A stretch of DNA of 64,000 bases from Terfezia claveryi. Taxonomy: Eukaryota > Ascomycota > Pezizomycetes > Pezizales > Pezizaceae. Where the stretch lies: the NCBI GenBank assembly GCA_015179025.1, contig WHUX01000051.1, positions 275,352 through 339,351 of the forward strand. Reading direction: 5' to 3'. Both the position numbers and the translations under genes were made by a program. This document shows, in pieces, positions 9,643-21,372 of the stretch (positions are counted from its first letter, which is position 1; every line of letters starts with the position of its first letter). The notes under the pieces were generated by a model. That model was not told the origin of the DNA. It did no database searches and saw nothing but the letters and a program-made list of their open reading frames with translations.

Positions 9643-12600
9643 TCAAGGCTGCAGAGAAGGCTTTACGCTACTTGCCTCTGGAAGCAGCCTTCCGCCCCCA
9701 GCCAACCTTCCTATTCCTGTCAGTCCGCCTCTCGGCTTCGAATTCCCACTAGGTGCATTGCCTCCGGTTCCACCACTTGGCGTAGGAACCCTCGGAGGTG
9801 TAAATGTCGCAGACATGGTCCCAACACCGTTACTATTATTACCCGGCGCAGAGGGTCTATTCGAATACTGCTGCATAGTCTGCCTTCGGGCTCTTTCTTG
9901 TACTGCTCTAAACTTATCCAAGAGTTCCATCCATTTGATATCCTCTGGACGGCCTTTAACACGGGTAGGTCGCTCGTATGATTGAGTGGGCGCATTGGTT
10001 GTTTGTGTGTTCCTGCGACGGACTGATTAGCATTAACATAAACCTAGGGGAATGTATTGCTCACCCCCCTCGCGGGACAATGTGTAGGTAACCGATAGGG
10101 CTGACACTGTTTAAACGATTTTTGAGGAGTCCAAATGCAGAGGATTGGGGTAGTAGCATGAGAAGGCCATAGAGAGATTTGTATAGAAATGGGTATTTCT
10201 CTGGCTCCAGTAGCTGTAATCGCAAATCTGAATGCCCACAAATTAGCTCAGACCGGCCACTTGCTGATAGAAATAGCATAACATACAAGTAAAGACTGGG
10301 GATTCTAATAGCTGAACAAGCTTATCGACTTGGATAAGCATATTCACGGTGATATCTAGGTCAGCCCTACGTGAAGTCAGCATGCTTGGAGTGTTTTCCA
10401 TATCAGGGGGTGGACTACATTATCTGCAACAAATTCGATGCCTGCTCGTATGCCTGGGCAAGCAAGCAGAGCGAGAAAGTTGCAACAGCATTATAACACC
10501 ATGACCTGAAAAGGCTTACGAATATCATTTGGCCATCCTGTGGAATATTTCAGCGTATCATCACCTTAAGTCAGTTGGAATGGACAAACCTTAGTATCCA
10601 AATTTCTTAGGCGTTTTCTGAGGTCGATCAGTTCTGGTGCGGTAATCAAGATATTGTTGAGGTTTTGGACCATGATGCTAGCGAACTCTACGTCTTCATC
10701 CTTCTCAAGAATATCTGCAAGAGTGCGATAAATCTTCTCGGGATTAAGGTTTGTACACAGCTGCCGGATAATCATATTGCCACGGGTTTCAAGCAGTCGG
10801 CGATCAGTGCTAAATAGCGAAAGTAGATTCACCATGAATAAAGCAAAGTAGTCATCCTCGCTATTTTGTGAGATCTGAGACAAGAGCTGGAGATCTCTTT
10901 GGACAACCTGAAGTTCAGGAATGTTAGCGGGAGGGGTAATGAGATAAGTGGTTGGATATTAATATACCTGATCACTAGAGTCCGATAGAGTTTTGAGGAG
11001 AGCGGGAAAAGTCCCATCATTAATGGCCAGAATCTAGGGTTGGTCAGCACCTTTTTTGTGTTCATGGCTAGGAGAAAGAATGTATACTTTTCGGGGAGCT
11101 TTTTTATGCAGCATTATCAGCCATTCCAAAGCGACCACTCTCGTTTCTTCAAACTCATTCAGAAACTGTAGTGTAAGAGCATTGACAGTTGCTTGATAAT
11201 CAAGTTCGGGAAATTTGGGTGGAATAGGACTATTTGAGGGAGGAAATCTCGATGATATGCTTCCTCCGATATCGCTCTGATTTCCTACAGACTCCCGAGG
11301 TGGCTCAATAGAATCTCGCCCACCCTGTGGTGCCCGTCCTATCGACAACCTGGGGGTTGATGGTGTTGCTGTACGTGGCGGGGGGGAGATATCGTCACTA
11401 AGGCTGGCCACCAGGTTCATCAAAGATGTATTGACCTTCAGGGCAGCTTGTCGAATAGCCTCTGAATTTGACGATATTGCTGGGAGTACCATCGACAATA
11501 GGCGAGGTAGAAACAGGACTAAATCTTCCGGGCAAATCTCGAAAAAGTCGTCCACCCACCGCAACGCAGTGAGCTGTATATCCTCCTCTGAAAAATGAGC
11601 CTTTGGTTCATCAAATATTTTGGCATTGGGGGGCATACGAGAGATGTCATTTGGTGCCTCAAGGAACGGTATCAGGATTTCAATGATTCTCTGATGGTCT
11701 ATCTGCACGTCTTGACCAGGGATCCAACTGCCATCCGCGGTATCGTCCGCTATGGCGTATTCTTCACCGCCCATGGATTCTTGTTGCCTGCTTGCTTCTT
11801 CAGTATTTCCACTACCACTATCACTCATAGTTCTTGTTCGCTTCTCTGTTCGACTCTTTCTAGAGTCCTCAATACCCCGTTTTAACCTTGCTATTCGCTT
11901 AATTTCTTGCAAGAACCCCTCTAGAGCATCTTGGGTCGCCACCTGGACATCCTTATTTGGATCATTAAGGAATTTGAACAGACCTTCAAGAAAGTCTGGG
12001 AGATATGTCACAAGCTCAAGGTCAGGAATACTGTCTAGTAAAGTTATCCACGAAACAAGGAAATTTCTGGTAAAAGGGTTGATGACATGTATTCTTTCTC
12101 TGAGAAGTGGTATGAAGCGAGGTAAAGAAAAGGCTGTTGGAAAGGCAGCCTCGGACTGAAATGTAGGCGAGCATGCCCCTGAGCTAGTTTCGGCTATACT
12201 CTCTTCTGGAGACTGTAATATAGAAACATATGTTGCTGCTGATTCGGCAACAATATCTTTGATAAGTCGATCAAATAGTTCGGCTCCGTTCTTGACTGAT
12301 AGCTCAGCATCGGCCGCAAGCTTTAGGCGTATTAGCAGCTTCTCATAGTGCTTTTAAAGGTCCATACCTTGCACAGTGCATCAAAAACACTATTGAAAAA
12401 TGGCAAGATTTCCCCTTTGGCGACCTTAGCAATGTTATACATGCTCTCGCATGCATAATACCTGACTCGTGCGTCTTGATCAGAGAAGCATGCGAGCACC
12501 GGTGGTACTATCTCTCCAAGATATTGTGCGACTTCCTTCAGTTCTGTCAGCTCGAGTGAATAGTTAAAGTAACTCTCTCCACCTACCGGCCCTAGGGCAA

Positions 12601-12961
12601 TGGAGGCAGCAGCAAGGCCAATCAAGCCACCATTCCTCGCATTGGGCTGATGCACGGAATATGCATATTCGTGACAAAGCTCATGGATGATTGCCCTGAT
12701 TCGCTCATGATCGTCCTGGTCGATACAATCTCGGATGACTTTTTCTAGGCTATTCGTTTTCTGTTAGCCAACTGCATTAAATCGGTACTTAAGTAGCTAC
12801 AAGTCGGTAATGATATGACGCCCTGCCATATAACGGTTACCCGGTCATAATATTGGGTTGAGGGTTGGGGGTTGGAGTTTGGGAAACACCTACTCTAAAG
12901 CACCTATCTTCCGTTTGTCGTATAGCTTGTCGTTCAAGCTACGTTGAATATGTGGATCCAT
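9643..12961 (-). CDS. VAC14: Vac14, scaffold of the PI(3,5)P2 kinase complex
   Basis: Vac14 is a HEAT-repeat scaffold that holds the Fab1 kinase and Fig4 phosphatase on the vacuole membrane and controls PI(3,5)P2. The start at 12961 gives [20 protein letters not shown], the expected N terminus, followed by an intron and [17 protein letters not shown]. Then [19 protein letters not shown] and [20 protein letters not shown] mark the N-terminal HEAT block. [20 protein letters not shown] and the long exon ending [15 protein letters not shown] form the middle. The C-terminal Fig4-binding part follows: [59 protein letters not shown], and a Pro/Gly-rich tail ending KPSLQP. Multiple introns; no disruption seen. 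It likely acts in the same endolysosomal system as VPS41 in this window. Confidence 0.93.
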
Positions 12962-14301
12962 GAATTGTTCTCGGCACCGAGGAACGCCTGTATCCTTTTC
13001 GCCTGTACAAAAAGTCCAAAATTCTTGCTCGATGGTCGTGTGCTATATAAGGCTTTTGTCACTGATGCAGGGTGGGAAGTCTCCTCACTCATCAACGTTT
13101 TTGACCTATTGCTCGAAACAGGTGTCTTTCGAGTTGGAGACAATGATTTGTGGTTGACTCTCTGTATAGTGTAGGCGAGTGTGTGTGGGGTGGGTTTGTG
13201 TTGATGTTTGTTGTATTAGGTACCTGTGCAGGCACTTGACCAAGTGCGCTTTGGTAGATGTCTACAAACCCACATGTTAGGTAGAGAACCAACCACTCGC
13301 GTATTTATGTAAATGTCGTCAGGGCAAGCACTTCATCGCAAAGAGATGTAGACCGTACCTCCAGTGCAATGCGCCGGTGAGAAGCAGAATATTATGGAAT
13401 ATGAAGATAACCAAATAGCCAGTATTACGATTCGTACTTGGCCATTTCATGAAAATCAGATGTCAAGAAGCATGGATAACTCAATGCCATGCTCTCTATG
13501 ACATCGATGCCGGGCTTGGCGCACGCAGGGCCTCAGGTTTCTTGGGCAAAATACTCTAATTATGTGGGGGCATCACGATGGTTTGTGTTGCATGATGCTC
13601 AATGCAAGCCGACCTGAAGGCATTCGAGCTTCCCATTGGGTGTTGCGATATTGCATGCATTCGGGTGGGCTGCTACACGTGGGGTGAATGTGGGGAGCTG
13701 AATATCGGTACTGTACTGTAGGTTCGAATTGTTCTGCGGAACGTTCGACAGGGCTTCTGCCAATGCACGCGGGGCCCAATCCGAAAACGTACTTTTGCAT
13801 GAACACATAAACAATTGAGATTTGTATTTTTTTAACGCTACGAGTGCTCGGCCTGAGATTGGTCGCTAATCTGTTTGGCCTCGATGAGAAACACCTAGAC
13901 CAAAAACAAAGCGTTGAAATGACTGTCCTGGAGCTCTGGAAAGGAAGTGATGGGAGGGCTGCGGCTTGGGGACACAGGCTTAGAGGCAACGCCTTTGCCA
14001 ACGCATCAAACACACTTTTTTTTTTGGCAGGGGAGAAATAAAGCTGTGGAAAAGCGTACCCTGGGACAATAATGTGCCCATTTCTCCAAACACGTCCCAC
14101 CTGATCTATAAGCTCACTTGTCCTTTACCCACAGTCGAGGATTCTGAAAATACCTACATCAAAACGGGAACGGGAACAGGAACCCTGAGGCCGTCATCAT
14201 CGGGCAATTCGAGATGAAATGGCTGAGGAACAACTTCATGATGAGAGCTCATCATCTTCAGTCTTTCTAGATTATAATTTCTCAATTGAAGCTTTACGGA
14301 G
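12962..14301. other. Intergenic between divergent genes
   Basis: Holds the promoters of VAC14 (-) and the DENND6-like gene (+). A minus-strand frame at 13573-14100 has no recognisable domain and an unusual Cys/Arg/Ser composition, so it was not called. No tRNA was seen. Confidence 0.4.
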
Positions 14302-16330
14302 ATGGATAGTAGCTTTGTGAGTTTACGCAGGCAGGTCTCCAATTGTATTCTGGTTCTGACCGTTGTGCTAGTGTTGTCTGCGATTTCAATGTCGACATTG
14401 GTTAGCGAATCCACAGATGCGCTGCTTGATGGCAAATGCACAATGATGTTAATACTCGAAATAGGCGTGGAGGTCGAGTACATGCTTCCACCGACACCAG
14501 AGATCTCAACGTCCGACCTATCAACTATTTGCTTTAATAGGTGTGTGCACGGACTTATATTGCCGCATGGCGGGGTATGTGCTCATATGTGGTGCTCTAG
14601 CTTTCCCGAGAGGAATTCCGATACTGTTGGCGACGTGGAATTTCATTTCAGGTTTCGACACTCGTCCAGCGAGCTCGTACTCGAGGCAGATCACGATAAA
14701 GATGCTGCATACTGGTATGGTTTCTGTCTTTTTAGGCAACAGAAGGATATCACAGTGAAACGACACTTCCGACAGAAATCACTTGTCCTCATCTCTCAAC
14801 ATAACTATGCCACTCTGTTCCGCCACCTTGTCAAAACTGTGGCCCTTATTGACTTCGACATCAACCCTACCATTGTCGAGTCTGCTTGTGCGAACATCGC
14901 CTCGTGGAACCCACCAGAGATCGGTCACCAGGAGCTACCTTTCCTCGGGTCTCTGCTCAAAGTTCATATGTAACTTCCCTAGCTTCCCCTAGTTATCTCT
15001 GCAAGAATTGGCTAATATAGGAAACCTAGACCTCCCCATGTCGCCTTCCCACTCCAAGGTCTTGCGTCACCTTCAATGCCATCAAAGCTGGACCTCACAT
15101 TGGAACACTCTAAGGAGATATATACCTCAGAGCCTCTGGGATCCTGGGCGAAGCTCATTGCACTATTACCCTCTCCGGCCGAACTCTACATCATATTTGA
15201 ACAGGTGCCTAGCCCTAACTGTATTTTTATACAACAAGGCTGACCCGACATACGCGGTAGGCTGTACTTTGCGAACCTATGGTTATACTTGCCGATGAGC
15301 CTAGTATTTGTAGTGAATTGTTAGTAGGAAAAGTTAAGCTTCTTATAGAAGGATCTAATGCTAACCGAGATGACTAGTGTTTCCTGTGTTGTGGACTTTA
15401 TACGGCCGGTAAGATTACCAATCATTTAAGTATTCTTATTCTGTATATTTACAACATAATATGCAGATCCCGTATTCTGGTGATTTTCGACCATATCTGA
15501 CACTACAGTCGGACTTCTTCACAAATGTAGATGAAGGGGTAAGTGTCCAACTGGGTGCCTTGAGCAAATATTATCTGACAGGAGAAGCTCTCCTCTCGAA
15601 ACAACTATATGATAGGTTTGGAACTACTCTCTATGGTGAAAGGCATACACGCTCACTAATTTCCCAGGAGTTACCAATCCTTTCTTCCTGAAACGACTAC
15701 TACAAACGCAAGGGAAAGCAAGCAACCCAGCACATGTTGTATATTTGGCTCCTGAAGAGACTAGGCGTAATCATCAGAGCCGTTCCTTCTACCCTTTTAC
15801 CACAGATGTTGAATTACCACCTGGGTTCATGCCAAATGAGACAAAAGGTCATATTGGCAAAGACTGGCGCTTTATCAAGAAGCTCGAAGAATATCTTCGT
15901 GGAAATGAGATGTCGGGTGAGACCACCCACTTCGTCCTCGGCTCTCAAAAAAAAACTTGTTACTAAACTAGCGCTACCCCCAATCTCCCCAGCCCGTGAC
16001 TGTTCCGACATGATCCGCCGCCACTTCTCCATACTATCTGCACTCTTTCTCGCCCCCCTAAACCGCTACTTAGCCACTATCCTCAAAACTACAAACACCT
16101 CCGGTATCTCCAGCTACGCACCCTTCTCAGAAGACGACTTTCTAGCTAGTCTGTGGAAGCATGGGTGTCATATGGGATTTAAAGGAAAGACGGGGTTCCA
16201 TAGACATAAGAATGCAGAAGCTTTTTATAGACGATTCTATAGAAGTAAGAACTTTGAGAGCTGGTTGGGGATGAAATTAGAAATGAGGAATGCGCAGGAT
16301 ATGCAGAATGGGAGCAAGGAAGTGGAGTAG
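14302..16330 (+). CDS. DENND6-type Rab regulator (SPA/UDENN domain)
   Basis: Nine exons sum to 1,608 nt (535 residues). Human DENND6 proteins are guanine-exchange factors for Rab14; fungal homologues are annotated as SPA-domain or spindle-pole-interacting proteins. Family motifs in order: IGVEVEYMLPPTP, SDLSTICFNSFPERNSDT, FHFRFR, AAYWYGFCLFRQQKDITVKR, KSLVLISQHNYATLFRHLV, LPFLGSLLKVH, WAKLIALLPSPAELYIIFEQ, CEPMVILADEP, IPYSGDFRPYLTLQSD, GVTNPFFLKRL, MIRRHFSILSALFLAPLNRY and FSEDDFL. At first sight stops seem to break the gene, but every break is removed by a GT-AG intron that keeps phase, including a 34-nt exon at 15582-15615. The start is uncertain: ATG 14302 opens the frame, but ATG 14389 is also possible because the first ~45 residues have no family match. 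Confidence 0.88.
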
Positions 16331-17569
16331 GAGTAGTCAGAGCAGGAAAAAAGTTAGAAGTGATTAGAAAAAAAGAGGGTGCGAACCCAAGGGGATTCAA
16401 AGGAGTCGTTCATTTAGTTATTTATGGGTATTTGATTTTTTTTGTTTTTGTTTTTCTTTTGAGTCTTCATTCTATACCCTAGTTGATGTACGATATCGAT
16501 ATGTTTGTATTGTTGTTTTTCTTGCCTGGTTATTTGGTTGATTGAATGCGTTCTTGGGTCGGGTGTACTTAATATGTATATCTTGGTTGTGTCCTTTTCT
16601 GTTTATCTGTTCTTGGCGGCCATTGTCAATGAAAAAGGCGGGTTGTTGTTCTGACTACCACAAAGGATGGTGTACAAATGGTTTGTTGAAGATGTGTTGG
16701 TAACTTAGTACTACCTCACCAGTCCCGCCGTATCCCGTGATGTACCAAGGAGTTCTGAGGGTAACCAGCCCTCTCCCTGCTGCGCATGAATGAGTTTTTA
16801 ATATAAAAAACGCAGGGTGGTAGATGCAAACAACGGACCTTTCCAGAACTCATGCGTAATTTTTAAACAAGTATGAGGTATTATTGTTATAACTTAGAAT
16901 ACATATGTATCCCTCTGCCAACCAGACTACCCCCCAGAGCCTACAACCCTTATACCACCTCCTCCCCCCCCTTCCTCCCCAAAACCAACACCCTCAGCAA
17001 CAATCCCAACTCCAACCACCCCAACACCCCCTTCATCCCCATGCTTCCACCCCGCACCCTAGACCGCCTATACTTTACCACGCCCAAAACAAAAGTTGCT
17101 TCTGAAATTCAACGGGCCAAAAATGTCAATACCGCCGCCACTAAAATCTACTCACTAGGCATTCCATTCTTACGGACTATTGTTAAGATATTTCTGCATA
17201 GCGTATAATTCCGGAGAGTTAATTTCCCCAATACGCCCCAAACTAAGCAACAAAAATCCGGTCCTAGCCTTAGGCTTATAATAATCGCCAGTTTCTAGAA
17301 ATTAAAAAAAAGTACAACAGAAACACAGTATACTATACATACCGTCTTAACCAAACTCCCTTTCCACCTTTCTATCCCTTACTTGCATGGACCTCAATCC
17401 CTTACTCGTAGCATAACTCGTCTTAACCTTCAGCACCTCCTGCATACCTTATTATTGTTTAATAGAGTTTCTTGTTAACTTTCTTGTTAAGTTACCATGG
17501 CAACCCGAAAACTTCCGATGTTACTTTATTTAGTAAATAAAAATAGCCGCACTTTGAAGCATACATAAA
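16331..17569. other. Intergenic, no firm gene
   Basis: T-rich tail of the DENND6-like gene, then a C-rich plus-strand stretch (16873-17208) whose frames are Pro/Thr/Asn-rich and show no domain. Composition alone can keep such frames open, so no gene is called. Confidence 0.4.
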
Positions 17570-17778
17570 TATCCAAGAAACTCATGCCTTCGCGGCCTAT
17601 ATATATATATCCAAGAAACTCATGCATTCACGGCTTATATATATATATATATGCATGGACACAGCCTCTAGATATCCAGGGGATTCATGCTTTCGCGGCC
17701 TCTATACATATAAGCCTCGAATGTATGAGTTTCTCGCATATATATATACAAGCCAGGAATGCATGAGTTTCTTGGATA
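17570..17778. repeat. Mixed direct/inverted 28-bp repeat array
   Basis: Three direct units near 17570, 17609 and 17672 read approximately TATCCAAGAAACTCATGCAT plus TCACGGC. Two inverted units follow at about 17712 and 17751. Units are separated by short (TA)n tracts. The first and last units can pair over about 28 bp, so the whole array may fold as a hairpin or cruciform. A related pair of motifs (GGCCACGAATGCATGAATT) lies near 39390-39440. Confidence 0.7.
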
Positions 17779-18022
17779 CAGTTTGTATGTGATTTTAGCG
17801 TATCCCATCGACCGGTCAATTGCTGTATCCTTTCTTTTTTTTTATTTTTTTTTATTAAGTCTATACCCGTATTGGACCCAAGATCATGATGAGGGCCCCA
17901 AAGCCTCCTCTTTAAAGGTTCGACCTATGCTTTCGGAACAAGAAGCAAAAATGCTACGTACACTCCGCTTTACCTTATGAAATAAAAAATAAAAAACCTA
18001 GTTCTATATCAGCCATTTTAGC

Positions 18023-18120
18023 TTACCACTGGCGAACAACGATCCTTGTCAGTTTAAAGACATAGATGGAGCTTATGCAGTAAAGGTGATATCCGAGCGC
18101 AAAAACAGGTGGATGGTACA
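18023..18120 (+). repeat. Solo terminal repeat of the 29.6-kb element family
   Basis: The stretch around TCAGTTTAAAGACATAGATG, GCTTATGCAGTAA and ATCCGAGCGCAAAAA matches the left terminal inverted repeat of the element at 29601-30279, with an internal gap of about 40 bases. No opposite end is visible nearby, so it is a deleted or solo end. It sits just beyond the 3' end of WDR89. Confidence 0.7.
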
Positions 18121-18148
18121 TAACACTCGAAGTGGTAGGTACATCCTA

Positions 18149-19510
18149 TTAGTAAGGCTTGCTCCTGTTCTTCTTACTATGCTTCTTTTCCTCTCGTTTC
18201 CTTTCAACCTTGGGCTTTTCAAGCTCTTCAGCCACTTCAGGCTCGGGTCCCCTCCATACCTTGACCAACCCGTCCTCTCCACCCGTATATATAGTTCCAG
18301 TCTCCTGTATCATGTGAATACACCTTACCACCTCCTCCCCATGCCCTCCTGCTAACCGGATCCCCCTCTCAGCATTGATTCTCCAGCCCGACATTCTCTG
18401 TTTAGTCTGCCCACCCAAATGATTCTCAACTGGCATTAGATCAACCCACTGTTGCTGATGTGACCCAATCACCAATGTACCTCCGCTTCCAGCCGTTTCT
18501 GACAGAAGAGTCATGACATAGTCGCACCCTAGTTTTTGCCTCATATCTCCCCATATACTCTTTTCCTTACTCGCCTCCCCCTCTGCAATTGGGGAAGTAT
18601 CGGTATCTACGGTATTAGGGTCGTTAAGAGGGTAAACTGTGAGAATCTCATCATGCGATAGGGCGTATATGTCTATATCTTCTACCCAGGGGGCAGTTGA
18701 GCGGAGAAATCCAGCACGATGTACTGAGGATCCATGGTTTATCACTTGGAAGAGAGCCTCATCATCATCAGCATCTCTGATGTCTTTTTTGGCCCGCTTG
18801 AGATCGTAGACGTTTACTAGGCCATCGGTAGAGCCTGAGAGCAGTAATGACAACTTCACTGTGTCAAATTGAAGCTTTTCGCGTCGTTAGTTAGATGTAC
18901 ACCTCACTAGCTCAAATGGGAGTAAAACTTCAGTAACATCATCATTATGACTCTCTGTATAATGTCTCGAGACTGCAGAATTCCTTAAGTCCCTACGCCC
19001 AGTCAGTATCGCTTATGTCTGCCTGTCTGTGAAATCACATACCATATTATTACAGAGGCTAAATGATCTACCAACTCCTCCCCCGCTGCAATTGCATTAT
19101 ATCCCTTATTCACTGCCAGGGAGAGGAAGGGCTTTCCACGTGCTTGTCATCCCTCGACTTCCATCAGCCTAAGTCTTCCCGAGGCCTCAAAATCGAGATA
19201 AGTTGGTTTACAAACATGCCAATTTTCCGCTTTGCTTTCCACTGCGGGCATCCCAAATCCTTACATGGCCATCTCTGCCCGCTGTAACGAGTACATTTGT
19301 ATCCAAGGCCTTTAAACATGTAGCACCGTCTGCATGGATAATTGGAATGGTGGTGAGTAGTTGTACAGTCGAAGCATTGAAGATGTGTAGCGAATTTGTG
19401 GACGAGATTGCTGCAAGATTGCTAGGACCTTGAGGCGCAATTTCGTAGATATATGTGCCTTGGGGTGTAGAGAGATTGTTTGACAATACAGAATTGAATA
19501 TTTGCGGCAT
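18149..19510 (-). CDS. WD40-repeat protein, WDR89-like
   Basis: ATG at 19510 gives MPQIFNSVL. An upstream in-frame codon is TTG and was not used. WD40 blades are seen: TYIYEIAPQGPSNLAAISS with SLHIFNA, DGATCLKALDTNVLVTAGRDGHVRIWDARSG, IIWDLRNSAVSRHYTESHNDDVTEV, LLLSGSTDGLVNVYDLK, and GGEDGLVKVWRGPE near the end. The C-terminal tail is lysine-rich (KREEKKHSKKNRSKPY), a possible nuclear or nucleolar signal. Two or more introns lie between about 18,860 and 19,210. The blade order and the DIDIYALSHDEILTVYPL segment agree with the WDR89 family, a single beta-propeller of poorly known function. It diverges from the TPR gene with 126 bp between starts. Confidence 0.82.
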
Positions 19511-19636
19511 TTTGGAGACATGCAACGTTCCAACGAGTACGACTGGACTCAGAAAGCAAAAGTTGTAATTCTTGGCTTTTTTTCCCTGGAACCTTCATCA
19601 GCTTCTACAGTGGTGGTACGTTGTCATCTCATCGAC
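19511..19636. promoter_or_regulatory. Shared 126-bp divergent promoter
   Basis: The start codons of the WDR89-like gene (19510, -) and the TPR gene (19637, +) face away from each other with 126 bp between them. Both promoters and leaders must fit here or overlap the genes, so coupled expression is likely. No factor-binding motif was identified. Confidence 0.55.
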
Positions 19637-21372
19637 ATGTCAAAACAATACCATAAACCTAGTGATTTCTCGTTGAAAAGATGCACAACCTCCAGAAAGA
19701 AAGAACCACAGACAGCCGACGAGTTTATTGGATGTATGTCCCAGCCTCCAAATCCAATCATTCAGATGAGCAAAGCAGCTGACGATGGTTCGAACAACCT
19801 ACAGTTGGAACTGACTTTGAGGAGTCTGGTGACCGCTGGCGTAATCAAGATAATCCAAAGGTATTAAACTCGGCTTTAGATTTTGTTCTAAAAATTAACT
19901 GTATGTAGTCTTCACGCTTTTATATGAAGGCTATTGCAGCCTATGAAGCTGCCTTGAGGCTTGCACCTAATTCCCTCGACGCCGCATACAATAGAGCTCG
20001 CCTTCAGCTCACCATTGCTACCAATGACCATCTTTCTCCCCCAGGAGTTAACTATAGCGCTGCGGACATGCTTCAGGAAGCATTGAGATATCACGAATAT
20101 TGCTTGAATTTACCGAACGGGCACTCCGAGCATGATATTATTTTGTATGAACATCCTTCATTATGACGGGAATTCATAGCGCTGATTCGTCAAGAGCTTC
20201 CATTTAATAGCAATACTGGCCAGACATACATTGCACTTGCAGAAGAGGTCTCATCAGGAGCGAATGGCTCGGGCTCAGCGCCATTGATGAGGGCTATGGA
20301 ATTAGTCTGGAATGGGATCCAAATGTTTGATCGTGCATTAGCGTTACAGGAATCACAGTTACAGTCTATGGTGCCTCAAGATGTTGATATTGATCTGGAC
20401 ACAGAGGACGGTGGGGTCACTCTTTGTGATTCCAACATATTCGAAGGAGTGGAGCGGGCGGAGGCTGATAGGCCTGAGCAGGGTGAACGTTGGGCAGTTA
20501 TCAAAGAGCCAGTCACCAGGTCAGACGTCTTTGACACGGTGCTCGCGAAACTTGAGGCATTGATCCTTCTTTGCGGCTTAATTCAACAAACTGGTAACAC
20601 CAAATTCACTGGCGATCCCTACATATTCTATAAAGAACAGGAAGGCTACCTCCTGTCAAAGCTAGAGAAATTGCTTGAGTATTCACCAGAGAGCAAAGCT
20701 GAAGCGGCGATAACTAGAGCAAATTTCACCGTTGCAGTTGCGGATTTGGGTTTTAAATCTTGGAATCTATCGGCGCAGCAGTACACAGAGTACGTCCAAC
20801 GAGCGTTTCCCTCTGGAACAACGGCAGAACTTGGACCTGTCATGATTGTGAACAAGGCAGAGGCCTATATTCAACTTGCGCAAACTTTTCTAGACCGCGC
20901 AAATTTAAATGCAGCAGAGGTCACCTGGAGTCAAATACTCTCTCACTTTACCCTTGCTGCAAAGCTCCTTGCAGAAGCTGCAACTCAAGATAAGATGAAC
21001 GCTAGGTTATGCTGTCTTCGTGGTGACGTTGAAATGTTCCGTAGCCGGATAATTATGCGCAATGAGGCAGACCCAAAGCGATTGACTACTGTAGAGACAT
21101 TGTGGAATAATGCGGGAGTTTTCTATCGAGGAACTAGGAGACTTGCAGAAGCATCCCCAGATGGGCAGATGGATATGAAAGTAGAAGGGATAGTAAAGGG
21201 AATTGTGGCCGAGATGCAGAAACAACTTACGCGGGAAGGCTGTGATCCTGCGGAAATCCTGGCGAACGCGAGGAAGGAGTTGGCTGCTTTTCCTGGGTGG
21301 GGCGAGATCGCTGTTGAGGCCGTTAGGAACGGTGTTTTTGACGAGATGATCTTGGTGGAGTTGGAGAAGTAA
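19637..21372 (+). CDS. TPR-repeat protein, UPF0656-like
   Basis: Four exons sum to 1,551 nt (516 residues). Start MSKQYHKPSDFSLKR at 19637. The first TPR-like helices are DFEESGDRWRNQDNPK, SSRFYMKAIAAYEAALRL and NSLDAAYNRARLQL, followed by FNTGQTYIALAEEV, acidic DVDIDLDTEDGG, KLEALILLCGLIQQTGN, LSKLEKLLEYSPESKAEA, IVNKAEAYIQLAQTFLDRAN, RLCCLRGDVEMFRSRI and the C-terminal FPGWGEIAVEAVRNGVFDEM. The layout resembles the uncharacterised fungal TPR family that includes the S. pombe UPF0656 protein; that link is from memory. No membrane segment or signal is seen, so a cytosolic or nuclear scaffold is likely. Acceptors CTACAG and TTAATAG keep phase exactly. No disruption. Confidence 0.8.

Noticed and set aside
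13573..14100. 175-codon minus-strand frame between VAC14 and the DENND6-like gene
   Set aside because: No domain, no splice context, and composition typical of random reading in GC-moderate DNA.
14154..14483. 109-codon minus-strand frame over the first DENND6 exon
   Set aside because: It has no recognisable domain and overlaps a well-supported plus-strand exon in antisense.
15205..15971. Apparent stops and frame shifts suggesting a DENND6 pseudogene
   Set aside because: Every break is solved by GT-AG introns that keep phase; the exon sum is 1,608 nt.
16873..17208. 111-codon Pro/Thr/Asn-rich plus-strand frame
   Set aside because: C-rich composition alone suppresses stops; no motif or intron evidence.
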